From: Kalmanozyma brasiliensis GHG001
Taxonomy: Eukaryota > Basidiomycota > Ustilaginomycetes > Ustilaginales
NCBI RefSeq assembly: GCF_000497045.1
Contig: NW_015961956.1
Span: 124,001 to 188,000, forward strand
Length of the DNA stretch: 64,000 nt
Direction: 5' to 3'
In this document: positions 10,401-18,716 of the stretch, one piece after another
How positions within the stretch are numbered: position 1 is the first letter of the stretch
Layout of the letters: each line of letters opens with the position of its first letter
Made by a program: the position numbers and the translations under genes
Notes under the pieces: generated by a model
What the model was told of the DNA's origin: nothing
Database searches by the model: none
The model's input: the letters and a program-made list of their open reading frames with translations, nothing else

Positions 10401-11375
10401 GCGTGTGAGCGACAACGTGGTGTCTCGACTTTTTTTCGTCATTGACACATCGGCTAAGATAGGTAAACGCAACCCTTTCTCGATGTTGGTGGACCCTCTT
10501 CGATCTGGGCGATGTTGCCAGAACCCAGAACATCGGTTTGCTCGTCATTTCAAACACAGCTAAGCTCATCAGACGGTGCGGCAAGGTAGCGAACCCTGCC
10601 GATACACCTGTCAAAGGGCGACGCTAGCCGAAGCCTGCTCGGCACGCCCGTCCGTGATCGATCCCTGCTAGGCTTGCTCGGCTGTCGCGCAACACTCACG
10701 TAGAAGCTCTTCTCGATGGGGCTGTCGACATCGTGATTGCATCCGCCAAGCCATCTCGAGAAAGCCATGAATCTGGGCGTGAGAACGCTTCGGCTTGGAT
10801 CGGAATACTTTCGCCATCGCCAGATCGCAATGGACGACAAAAGCCACCACTCTACGCCTCTCGAACGCCTCCTTTGGTTCGGGTCTGAACGTGCTCTTCA
10901 TCTGTATCAACGGGACCCGTTCTCGGAGAGTTCATCAACTTCGCCGCGCGCCGAACGGTTGTCACAGACGGACCTGCTGCCAAGGGCCTTGTGCTCACGT
11001 TGCATGAACGGAGGACCCTCGACAAAAGATGGCCGACCGTTGCCTTCCGATAACCCATCGCTTGAGATCGCAATCGATCTTCTCGGCGTCTTTTATTTTT
11101 AGCCCCACGAGAGAAGCGATAATGCGATCTGACATTGGACCCTTTCTTGAAATTCGAACTGTTAGAGTGTTGCACCCAGCCGTTGTGGTAACGATCCTCA
11201 TTGCGCCTCGTCGACGATGTTCTGCTTCATCACGCTGCCAATGGGCGCACGAGTGACAGGGATGAGAAAAGGAAATATGTATTGATGTAGCAAGAGTGCG
11301 AGATGTGAGAATTGTCATCTTGAGCACAGGAACAGGAGCGGTGCGAACGAAAGAGTAGGTAGGCTCGTCGCCCTC
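7432..11375. other. 4-kb intergenic region, no supportable gene
   Basis: No open frame here has a recognisable domain, a believable start or good splice sites. The part next to 7431, up to about 8.6 kb, is pyrimidine-rich when read on the minus strand, as expected for the leader and promoter of the two-TM gene. From about 8.6 to 11.2 kb the composition is less GC-rich and the short frames on all strands look random. Two short stretches, at about 10215-10240 and 10875-10905, carry nearly the same sequence (GAACGTGCTYTTCAT core) in the same orientation. This may be relict repeat DNA, but I cannot identify an element. Confidence 0.5.
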
Positions 11376-13427
11376 TCAAACACCAACCTGGTAATCGTAC
11401 CGATAGCACATCCTCCCTCCCCACTCCCCACTCTGATGATCGAGCAGGTCCCTCACCATCACGTTCTCCGCCAAGGGCATGTAATTGATGACGTCCGTAT
11501 CCCTTGCTGTCCAAGGAGGATGCTGACCATCCTTCTGCTGCTTCTTTGGACCATGAAAGCTTCTCCCATTCCTAGGATTCTTCTTCTGCCAGCCCGCGAA
11601 GATATTATCCACACACCCGTGATGAGTGTGAAACACCACATCGTTCGGAGAGCTGCTCAGCCAAGCCAGGTTGCCACCCATGCACGTGTGCATCGATAGA
11701 TGGGTGCTGATCTCGAGAGCAGAGGAGAAATCGAAGAACCGCCCATTGTCGTGGGTCTTCCCCAACCCAGAGACGAAAGTGGGGTTGATGAAGGTGGTGC
11801 AATTGTTGCCAAAGTGCGGATTGGGTGCGTTGACATCCAAATTGTTGAACTGACGACAGAGACGGTGACGGAAGGGAGCGTTGAAGTAGTGGTTGGCCAA
11901 CGCCCCGTCGATCACCGCCAGGCCGGTTTGCCAAGGACACTCGCTGTTGTCCCCCCTCCCATTTGTGCCCAGCCCAAAGGCCGGGTCGGAGGAGAAGAGC
12001 GCGTTGGTCGACGGATCAACCGAAGTTTTGGTCCAGTCCACCCATGGCAGACCGAGATGGAACCCGCAGTTGTTCAGATCGCGCTCGACAATAGCCAGGA
12101 AGCCGCGATGAAAGGGCAGGAAGTAGGCGGTGAAGTGGACGTACTTGACCATGCGAATGTGAAGAAGCGTCCAGTCGTCGGCCGCGTTCCACCCGGGTCC
12201 GGTTTGGTAGCGTGACGGCTTCGAGCGAACACACTTGATCGCATCCGCAAAGGCTTTCTTTTCCGCGTTGGTGAGCGTAGAGTACTCTTTGCGGATGCGA
12301 AGCTGACGACAGCCCCGAGAGGACAGCTGGGACTGGGCTGAATTGGTTCCGTCGACTTGCAGGAGCGAGGTCTGGAGGGTATTGGGATCCGACAGGTTGG
12401 GAGAAGCGGTTCTGTTCGTCGCATTGTTCACCTGTCCAGCACCGTTCAGCGTCAGGTTCTGAGTGGAATCGGGTTGTCCGTTGGCCAACAGGTTCTGCTG
12501 AGTCGCCTTGCCAGCGACAGCTACAGGAGCCGCGACGCTGACAGAATCAGGACCAGCATCTGCACCAGCCTGAGTGCTGGCATCTACACCAGTACTACCA
12601 GGCACCGTCTTGGGCATATTCTTTTCACCCGGATCACTTTCGAAGGCCGCAGCAACCGACTTGCTATCGGGGCCGAGACCAGGCGCAAGTTTGCCCGCAG
12701 CTTCAGGAGCAGGGTTGCCATCGCTGTCAAAGGTGAGCTTCTGAGCATCTGTCACCGATGCATCGCCGCTCACCTGTTGCGACTGCACACTGGAGCTTTC
12801 CGAATCGGTCTCGCTAGAAGACGCCCACTGGGCGTCATTAACGGCGACGACGGGCTGCCTGTGAGCGTCCTGAGGAGTTTGCTCGGAGCTGGCGTCCCCA
12901 GAATTGGCGGGCAAGGCGCGTTCTCCGCCTGTTGTGTGTGCACACATCGTAGAGACCGGACGAGAAGAGTCAGCTTCACCTTCAATATCGACATTGACGG
13001 CTGGACAGTACTTACCCTGCTTATGGCTCGGGTCAGCGGATAAGGCATCCAGCTGCAGCCTCTTAACGCATCGGAGCAGCTTTCTGTGCTGCATCATCGA
13101 GCGGTTCTTTGCAGTCTGAGCCGCGCCAGCGGCGGGAGTCCAAGTGTCGCCACCGGCAACATCGTGACCCTTGAAGCCCCACTCTTTGGGTCCGAGTTGG
13201 GACCACACGCTGTCGTCCGACGGATTGGGATGGGCTGAAAGGAGAGATTGGACCTTGACCCGATCAGCGTGAGCTGTAGCGTGGTGGCCGAGGCACTGTA
13301 GGAGCGAGGTGATTTTGGCTTCAGATGGAGAAATGTCTCGAGCTGAGGTCGAGATGAGGAGCGTGTAGAGCGCGAGAATGATCGCCAGGAAAGGGAGATG
13401 GCTACTGGCGGTACTGCCGAGCCGCAT
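11376..13427 (-). CDS. Secreted tyrosinase (type-3 copper phenol oxidase)
   Basis: The 683-residue protein begins with a signal peptide (hydrophobic core about residues 9-25, LPFLAIILALYTLLIST). The C-terminal half, about 370-683, is the tyrosinase copper domain. Copper-A histidines are visible at H423, H431 and H440 (context FHRGF). Copper-B histidines are H576 and H580 (THLSMH) plus the HH pair at 602-603 in FHTHHGCVD, followed by the conserved Asp607. Such enzymes hydroxylate and oxidise phenols to quinones, feeding melanin formation or cross-linking. Residues about 30-125 form a Cys-containing N-terminal region of unknown role. Residues about 130-365 are low-complexity (Ser, Gln, Ala, Asn) and look like a linker. 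A perfect GTAAGT lies at 13015-13010 on the coding strand, so an intron inside the low-complexity part is possible; none is needed to keep the frame open. Secretion suggests a cell-wall or apoplastic role. Confidence 0.88.
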   Translation of the reverse strand: MRLGSTASSHLPFLAIILALYTLLISTSARDISPSEAKITSLLQCLGHHATAHADRVKVQSLLSAHPNPSDDSVWSQLGPKEWGFKGHDVAGGDTWTPAAGAAQTAKNRSMMQHRKLLRCVKRLQLDALSADPSHKQGKYCPAVNVDIEGEADSSRPVSTMCAHTTGGERALPANSGDASSEQTPQDAHRQPVVAVNDAQWASSSETDSESSSVQSQQVSGDASVTDAQKLTFDSDGNPAPEAAGKLAPGLGPDSKSVAAAFESDPGEKNMPKTVPGSTGVDASTQAGADAGPDSVSVAAPVAVAGKATQQNLLANGQPDSTQNLTLNGAGQVNNATNRTASPNLSDPNTLQTSLLQVDGTNSAQSQLSSRGCRQLRIRKEYSTLTNAEKKAFADAIKCVRSKPSRYQTGPGWNAADDWTLLHIRMVKYVHFTAYFLPFHRGFLAIVERDLNNCGFHLGLPWVDWTKTSVDPSTNALFSSDPAFGLGTNGRGDNSECPWQTGLAVIDGALANHYFNAPFRHRLCRQFNNLDVNAPNPHFGNNCTTFINPTFVSGLGKTHDNGRFFDFSSALEISTHLSMHTCMGGNLAWLSSSPNDVVFHTHHGCVDNIFAGWQKKNPRNGRSFHGPKKQQKDGQHPPWTARDTDVINYMPLAENVMVRDLLDHQSGEWGGRMCYRYDYQVGV

Positions 13428-14115
13428 CTTGAAGTGTTTCGCCTCGTTTGAGACTGACTAGGATGTGATGATACGAGGGGAGAGCAGAGAGTGGTAAGAG
13501 GAAGCCGAGCCCGAAAAGATGATGGTGCGACAGAAGGGATAGCAAGGAGGAGAGCCTATGAGATACAGGCATAGTTGTCAACGGGGGGCCGTCACACAGC
13601 CTTCATTTGCTGAACAGTTGACACGTAACAGCAAGCCTCTCTTCTACCCACACCCCTGGCGGAAACCGGACTCGAAACTCGCCCCAGCGCAATTATATGA
13701 AGTCAAGATTGAGTGGGCTTGCTAACGACCTCTTAGGCAGCGGCTCTGCTCGAAACCGCCGTTGCAAGAGACGAAGCCCAATATGAAGGCTTGTGCTTAT
13801 GTTGGCTGACCGCAAATGTTGCGGCTTCTTGCATGGTCCCACATAGCGAGCAGCGCCACTTTGCCTTGAAGGTGGTCTTCATATCACGGTGACTCGCGAT
13901 GCAGGCTCTGCGAAGCAGTGTCCGGCCTGCAATCACTGTGTGTGTTCGATCTCGTGCACAGCCTCTGAGATTTCGCCTTCATCAGCCCGCTCTCGGATCG
14001 CGATTCGGCAGGCTGGTGCGATCCGGCTTCCGATGTGTCGAGTCGGGCGTACGTTCGTGATTCCGGCGAGATTTGGTGTACATGAAGCCGATCGGTATCC
14101 GAGCGTCCACCGGAC
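13428..14115. other. Intergenic region between CZIB and tyrosinase genes
   Basis: This holds the tyrosinase promoter and leader and the 3' region of the CZIB gene. A TATAAT-like motif on the minus strand near 13693 is the only promoter-like element noticed, about 265 bases before the tyrosinase ATG. The short frames here match nothing I recognise. Confidence 0.45.
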
Positions 14116-14719
14116 TCAGACTCGCTGCCATCGATGTTCGAGCTCCATAATGCTGACCTCCTCTCCTGCCTTCTCGTCGTAATCCATCCACTCCACGCCA
14201 TCGTCGAACTCTACCCCATCAAAGGTGGTCCCGGACTCGAGCCCTTGACACGTCCACGAACCACTCGGGTCGAAACCTACCGGTTCCAGACCACGAAAAT
14301 CGAGCACGCACAATGTCTGCCATGTCGCACCCGCCTCGTCTGCATCGATCGGCCTCCATAACGGCGCCTTCGTCGTGGGCTCCTCGAACTTCGCCGAACT
14401 CTCCTTCTTGCAGAAACTACAGCTCATGACCAGGTTGGCACTGCCTCGGGCACCCTTGGTCATCTCGTTCTCGTCCGATGGGGTGACGCCCACCAGCTTA
14501 GAGTGTTCCTCGTGACAAGAGGTGCATTTGAGCTTGAGCATCAATGTGTGGTCTGGATCGGCGGGGAGGAGGTGCGTGACATTGTTGAACTGCGCTTTGA
14601 GCTGCAGTGCGAGTTTCTGCGGTGGTGACGACCAGGATGAGAAGGAGATACGGGGTCAGCTACGCCGAACAGCGATATAGTCAGGTTCACAGAGCTGGGG
14701 AAGTGAGACATACCGGCAT
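14116..14719 (-). CDS. CXXC zinc-binding protein, CZIB/C1orf123 (DUF866) family; two exons
   Basis: Model: complement of 14714-14719 joined to 14116-14616, with a 97-nt intron (14617-14713) that has a GTATGT donor, an internal CTGAC branch-like site and a CAG acceptor. Exon 1 encodes only Met-Pro. The spliced product is 168 residues and starts MPKLALQLKAQFNNVT, matching the start of the eukaryotic DUF866 family (human C1orf123). Zinc-ligand cysteines are C33/C36 (KCTSC) and C68/C71 (SCSFC). The conserved core GLEPVGFDP, the G-ESGT-F motif and WMDYDEKAGEEVSI near the C-terminus are all present. The family is a small zinc-binding protein found across eukaryotes with no firmly established cellular role. 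The longest open frame lacks the first 26 residues because it begins after the intron at a non-ATG codon. The very short first coding exon would be missed by most gene finders. Confidence 0.88.
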
Positions 14720-14993
14720 GATGGCTTGCTGGACCGAGATGGTGTGCGGCGAGAAGGATGGAGGTTGGTCCATGCGAGGCAAACGAGAAGATGTGCGGCA
14801 CGACATCAAATTTCAAACTTCCGAGACCCGGTGCGCAGACACTTCCAGTTGCGCAGACAAGATCAGCATCTTCAACACTTTCAAGACAGTCTTCCGCCTA
14901 CATCGGGTAGGCACAGTGCAATGCAGCCACGGTGACTGCTCCCATTCCATTCAAAGGCACACTTTACTCTAGGAGCAGAAGGCAGGCTTGTCA

Positions 14994-17450
14994 CTACAAA
15001 GCAAATGCCGAGCCTCGTCTTCCGAGCTCTCCATCAATCTCTCCATCGACCTGTTCGACCCAATGAGCATAGAAGAGTCCCGAGACTGGAGAAGTATGTG
15101 GCTCTGTCGCTTCGTCGTCCGCATCAAAGAGCACCTCATCTTCTAGGTCTGAAGCGCTCAAGGACGCTTCGGAGGACGAAGAGGTCAGTACCGCGGAGCC
15201 TGACAGCCGTCTTCCGGGTGGGGACACTTCCGGATCAGCAGGTCTTGCCATGCTAGGGCGACAAATGCGCTCGTTGAGTTGAGAGATTGCCTCATCCCAG
15301 ATGTTCCGCCTATCATGGAATGACGCTGTCAGATCAGCACGCTTTTCGGACTGGGTCGTCGGCGGTGGATGGAAAGAAAGAGCTCGGGCTCGACCTTGGA
15401 AGGTCGTCACTGTGGGAGTGATGACATCGTTCGGCTCGGAATCAAGTGAGTTTTCTGTTCCACCTCTTTGTGTGTCGATGTACAGCATTTGAGGCAGACC
15501 ATAGCACGCGGTTTCCTGAACCGAGGCTGTCCGTAAGTCGCTATCGCCGGCTCTCCAGCCAGTGAGAGGTACTAGCGAGCTGTGCGCTCTTCGGCGCCCA
15601 AGAAGCCCTGTCCCGACTTTCCCAGGATCAGCCTGCTGCGACGCAAGAAGTCGAGAGGTTTCTGACTCTGTCGTCAATTGCGGCTTGAGAGCACGGCTTT
15701 CTGGCTGTGAAACTTCCCCGGCATCCCCACCGGTAGGCACGAGAATTCCGAGAGGGCTGAAGTCTAGCACAGAGGCGTCTGAAGCCGCAGATGAAGTCGA
15801 CGCGAGACGTTGCTCGTCGTCTCGATTCGACTTCCTGTTCTGCAGCGCTTCAACATTTTGACGAGAGACCATCTCACCGAGGCTGGAAAGGTGCGTCCAG
15901 AACCGGGGTCCCAAGTCCCAATCTGATTCCTCGCTGTCTCGAAATTGATCGGACGCAAAGTCAGAAATCGTTTGGCTGCTGCGCATGCTTGCCGCCCTCG
16001 AGCTTGCCATGGTGGGCGAATGAAGGCTTCTGGGGCTGGGCTGCTGCGAAAGCTGATGCCGGTGGCGATACGAAGGCTGTCCCCAGGAGGGTCCTTCAAC
16101 ATCTTCCGCGCTCGCAACTTCTCCGGAGGCGCTGGCAGTTGGATGGGCCGCTTCGTAGTCAGGGAGGGGTGAGCTGGACTGGTCATCAAAGCTGAGGGGA
16201 TGAACAGCTGCGAGGGACAGTGGTCGTAGCTTTGAACACTTCGCACACGTAGGTGAGGTCGGAGAGACCCTCGATGCCAGCGTGGTGTGAAGGTGAGGTC
16301 GAGTGTTGTCGTGCGTTGCGGCGGCTCTTTGAGGGGGAGAGTATGTCCAGGGACTCTTTCGTTCGGGTGTGCGAAAAGGTCCCGGAAAGCTCCGGCTGGC
16401 TGTCATCATGTGGCTCGGAACAGCGGGGCTGATTGCGGACGGCATGGTCGTTGTACTGAAAGATGGCTTTAGCCACGGATTGCTGTCTTGCGTGCCGTCT
16501 CCCGATTCCTGATAGACGTTTTGCTTTGCAGGCGTCAATATGTAACGGACAATAGCAGCAATTGGAAGGCCGGTCTCGCGATAGAGGTGGGGCAGGGGCT
16601 CCGCAAGAGAAAGAGAGTCATGGCGCCGAAACCTTGCGAATGTCGAAGACCAGCTTTGAGAAGTGAATCTAGCCATCGTATCGACCGGGAGAGCTGTTGC
16701 GTTGCGCAGATCAAGAAACAACGCCATGTCGCTACGGGTGTCGCCATCCCGTCGAGAGCTCACATTTCCTCCGAGGTGAGCGCTCAGCGTCTTGATCTGA
16801 TCTGACAAAGATGCTTGCAGAGGCAGTAGGATGGAGTCTTCAGCCTCGTTGCCCTCGATGAAGCTAGTCCGACTTGGTGGCGTCGCCATAGGACAGAAGA
16901 GAACCGTCCAGGGCGAAGCTTGCGATGGGTATGCACTGCTTGGTGAGCCTGGCAGCGCGAGGGCCCTGTTGTCGTTTCCGTGGTGCCGGAAGTTTTGCTG
17001 TTGCTCGACGTCATCAAGAATCAGCGAATGCGTCGAAGGAGGTCGCGATGGAGAGACCTGACGACCGGCCGGCCCTCGGCTTGTCCGTGGGCGAAAGGGC
17101 AGAGCTGCCCTCTCTGACTCTGCTGTCTGAGCTCGTGAGCCGCCTAGATGCTGTCGCTCGAGCGGGGGAAAGCGATAATCACCGCTGAATCCTTGGTCGA
17201 TAAGCTCTGCTGACGATCGAGCAGGTACGCCAAGAGGCGATGGAGAGTCGTTCGCTTTCTCTGCTCGGTCATCCAGCCAAGTCCGAGATCGAGCGAAAGA
17301 AGAGTAGGAGGAGGCAGAAATATCTTCTTCCTGATGTAGACGCAGTAGTGACGCGTCCAGGCTGAGCTCGGGTAATGCTGGAGAGGATTCATTCGTGCTG
17401 GAAGAGGTCCTGGGAGAGTGTTGGCGATGATCCATTCTGCGCTCATCCAT
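14994..17450 (-). CDS. Unrecognised 818-residue fungal protein, largely disordered
   Basis: An open frame runs from ATG at 17450, preceded immediately by an in-frame TGA, which fixes the start unless there is an upstream intron. I do not recognise the protein. Most of it is Ser/Pro/Arg-rich. Two blocks look more ordered: about residues 185-245 (near SLSDQIKTLSAHLGG) and about 250-310 (MALFLDLRNATALPVDTMAR and the following LYRETGLPIAAIVRYIL). A Cys pair (CAKC) occurs near residue 400, and an acidic patch near the C-terminus (LEDEVLFDADDEATE). No signal peptide or TM segment is seen. It could be a regulatory or scaffold protein. Length and uninterrupted frame support coding; function is unknown. 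Confidence 0.7.
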   Translation of the reverse strand: MDERRMDHRQHSPRTSSSTNESSPALPELSLDASLLRLHQEEDISASSYSSFARSRTWLDDRAEKANDSPSPLGVPARSSAELIDQGFSGDYRFPPLERQHLGGSRAQTAESERAALPFRPRTSRGPAGRQVSPSRPPSTHSLILDDVEQQQNFRHHGNDNRALALPGSPSSAYPSQASPWTVLFCPMATPPSRTSFIEGNEAEDSILLPLQASLSDQIKTLSAHLGGNVSSRRDGDTRSDMALFLDLRNATALPVDTMARFTSQSWSSTFARFRRHDSLSLAEPLPHLYRETGLPIAAIVRYILTPAKQNVYQESGDGTQDSNPWLKPSFSTTTMPSAISPAVPSHMMTASRSFPGPFRTPERKSPWTYSPPQRAAATHDNTRPHLHTTLASRVSPTSPTCAKCSKLRPLSLAAVHPLSFDDQSSSPLPDYEAAHPTASASGEVASAEDVEGPSWGQPSYRHRHQLSQQPSPRSLHSPTMASSRAASMRSSQTISDFASDQFRDSEESDWDLGPRFWTHLSSLGEMVSRQNVEALQNRKSNRDDEQRLASTSSAASDASVLDFSPLGILVPTGGDAGEVSQPESRALKPQLTTESETSRLLASQQADPGKVGTGLLGRRRAHSSLVPLTGWRAGDSDLRTASVQETACYGLPQMLYIDTQRGGTENSLDSEPNDVITPTVTTFQGRARALSFHPPPTTQSEKRADLTASFHDRRNIWDEAISQLNERICRPSMARPADPEVSPPGRRLSGSAVLTSSSSEASLSASDLEDEVLFDADDEATEPHTSPVSGLFYAHWVEQVDGEIDGELGRRGSAFAL

Positions 17451-18716
17451 TCACCAATGTCCGAGCGTGGCATACGTGGTCATAGCTCTTCAACGAGGGC
17501 GTTGAGGTGCTCTTGGAGCACAAGAGGCTCGCGTAGAAGAACGTTGCTGGGGACCGACCTTGGGGTCAGGGCGTGGAAACGAGGAGACGATGACGAAAGC
17601 TTCGAGATTGGTGCAACGCTGAAGAACGGTCGAGCTGCGAGTCTGAGAGGAAACAGGAGGATGAATGCTGAAAAGATTGCAAGAAAGAGAAGGAGGGGGG
17701 GTGAAAGAGACGCCATTTGAGCGGTGCTTGATCGGCTATATACACGCTGAGCTTTGTATGCTCCATGTGTCTTTGTCCGGCCTGGTGGACGGTACCTTGC
17801 CCGGTGTGCGCCTCGAGCCATCGCTGTAGTACATGTGCTTGTCCAATTCACCTCGATCTCTATCGATGAGGGTCAATGCGACTGCCCCTGCACCGCGGCC
17901 TCGAACATGCACGCGACGGCGCAAGGGCCTCTGACGTGCATCGTTCCAACTCGTGACGATCGTCTCGAGGTGTGGAAGATCAACAAATCGACTCGGGACC
18001 AGCTGCAAGCCTCTTCTCGATGGGACGTTCGAGCAAGGGAGTAGTATATGAAAAGTGTTGGTCTCTGTGTTGTTCTCCTTTTCGCTTCCGCCCTTTTTAC
18101 GATCCGATTTCTGACGGGCGTCGGGGGCGTGCAACTCCAACCACGTTTCCGTGACAACACTTCGACGCCCACCTGCATATCACGTCGAGCTCAAGCAGGA
18201 ACGCATTCGAAGGCTCAGCCTCCTTGCATCTGGATCCGCCCTGGCTTGTTCGGAGATTGCCAGTCGACAAGATCATCAACGCTGTTCCTTGGACCGACTT
18301 TGTGCAGATCTACTCGCGACTGTATGCACGCCGTCGATCCTTGCGCTTAACTGCCCGAATTTTATGAATTTGTTAGACCTCAGACGCCTAGAAGCTCTGG
18401 CTCAAAATTCCCAGCGCAAGGGCCACCAGGCCAGCTCAGCTTGCCGCCATCCTTGGACCCTGGCCGACGTCTTCCAACCATCATCGATACCCTTCGCAGC
18501 AGCCTGAACATCGTCTAGACGCCAGCTCTCGCTTACGCCCATCCCTTTGCACCACACATAGCATCCAAATCGTCCCCTCTACCAAGCGCGACCCCCGCGA
18601 CTGGCTTCGTCGCACTCTAACATGCACGCATCGGCCTGAACCGCAGCCAGCCCTCGTATTCACCTTACGAGCCACTTTAAGCCCGCCACCATCACCCTCG
18701 CAGCTCAACCGTCACC
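17451..18716. other. Divergent intergenic region upstream of SEC15
   Basis: The interval holds promoters for the minus-strand 818-residue protein and for plus-strand SEC15. The last 200 bases before 18717 are C-rich and A/G-poor on the plus strand, typical of a fungal leader, and end in a good Kozak context (CACCATGG). No RNA gene or conserved coding frame is visible. Confidence 0.5.
17735..17743 (-). promoter_or_regulatory. TATA-like box upstream of the 14994-17450 gene
   Basis: GTATATAGC on the minus strand, about 290 bases upstream of the ATG at 17450. A start site 25-30 bases downstream would give a leader of about 260 nt. A short hydrophobic open frame begins only about 20 bases after this box, so its ATG would probably lie before or at the transcription start. 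Confidence 0.4.

Noticed and set aside
17480..17716. Small 78-codon minus-strand frame starting MASLSPPLLLFLAIFSAF, with an apparent signal anchor
   Set aside because: Its ATG lies only about 20 bases after a TATA box (17735-17743), so it would be at or before the transcription start, and its sequence is what a pyrimidine-rich leader of the downstream 818-residue gene would produce in one frame.
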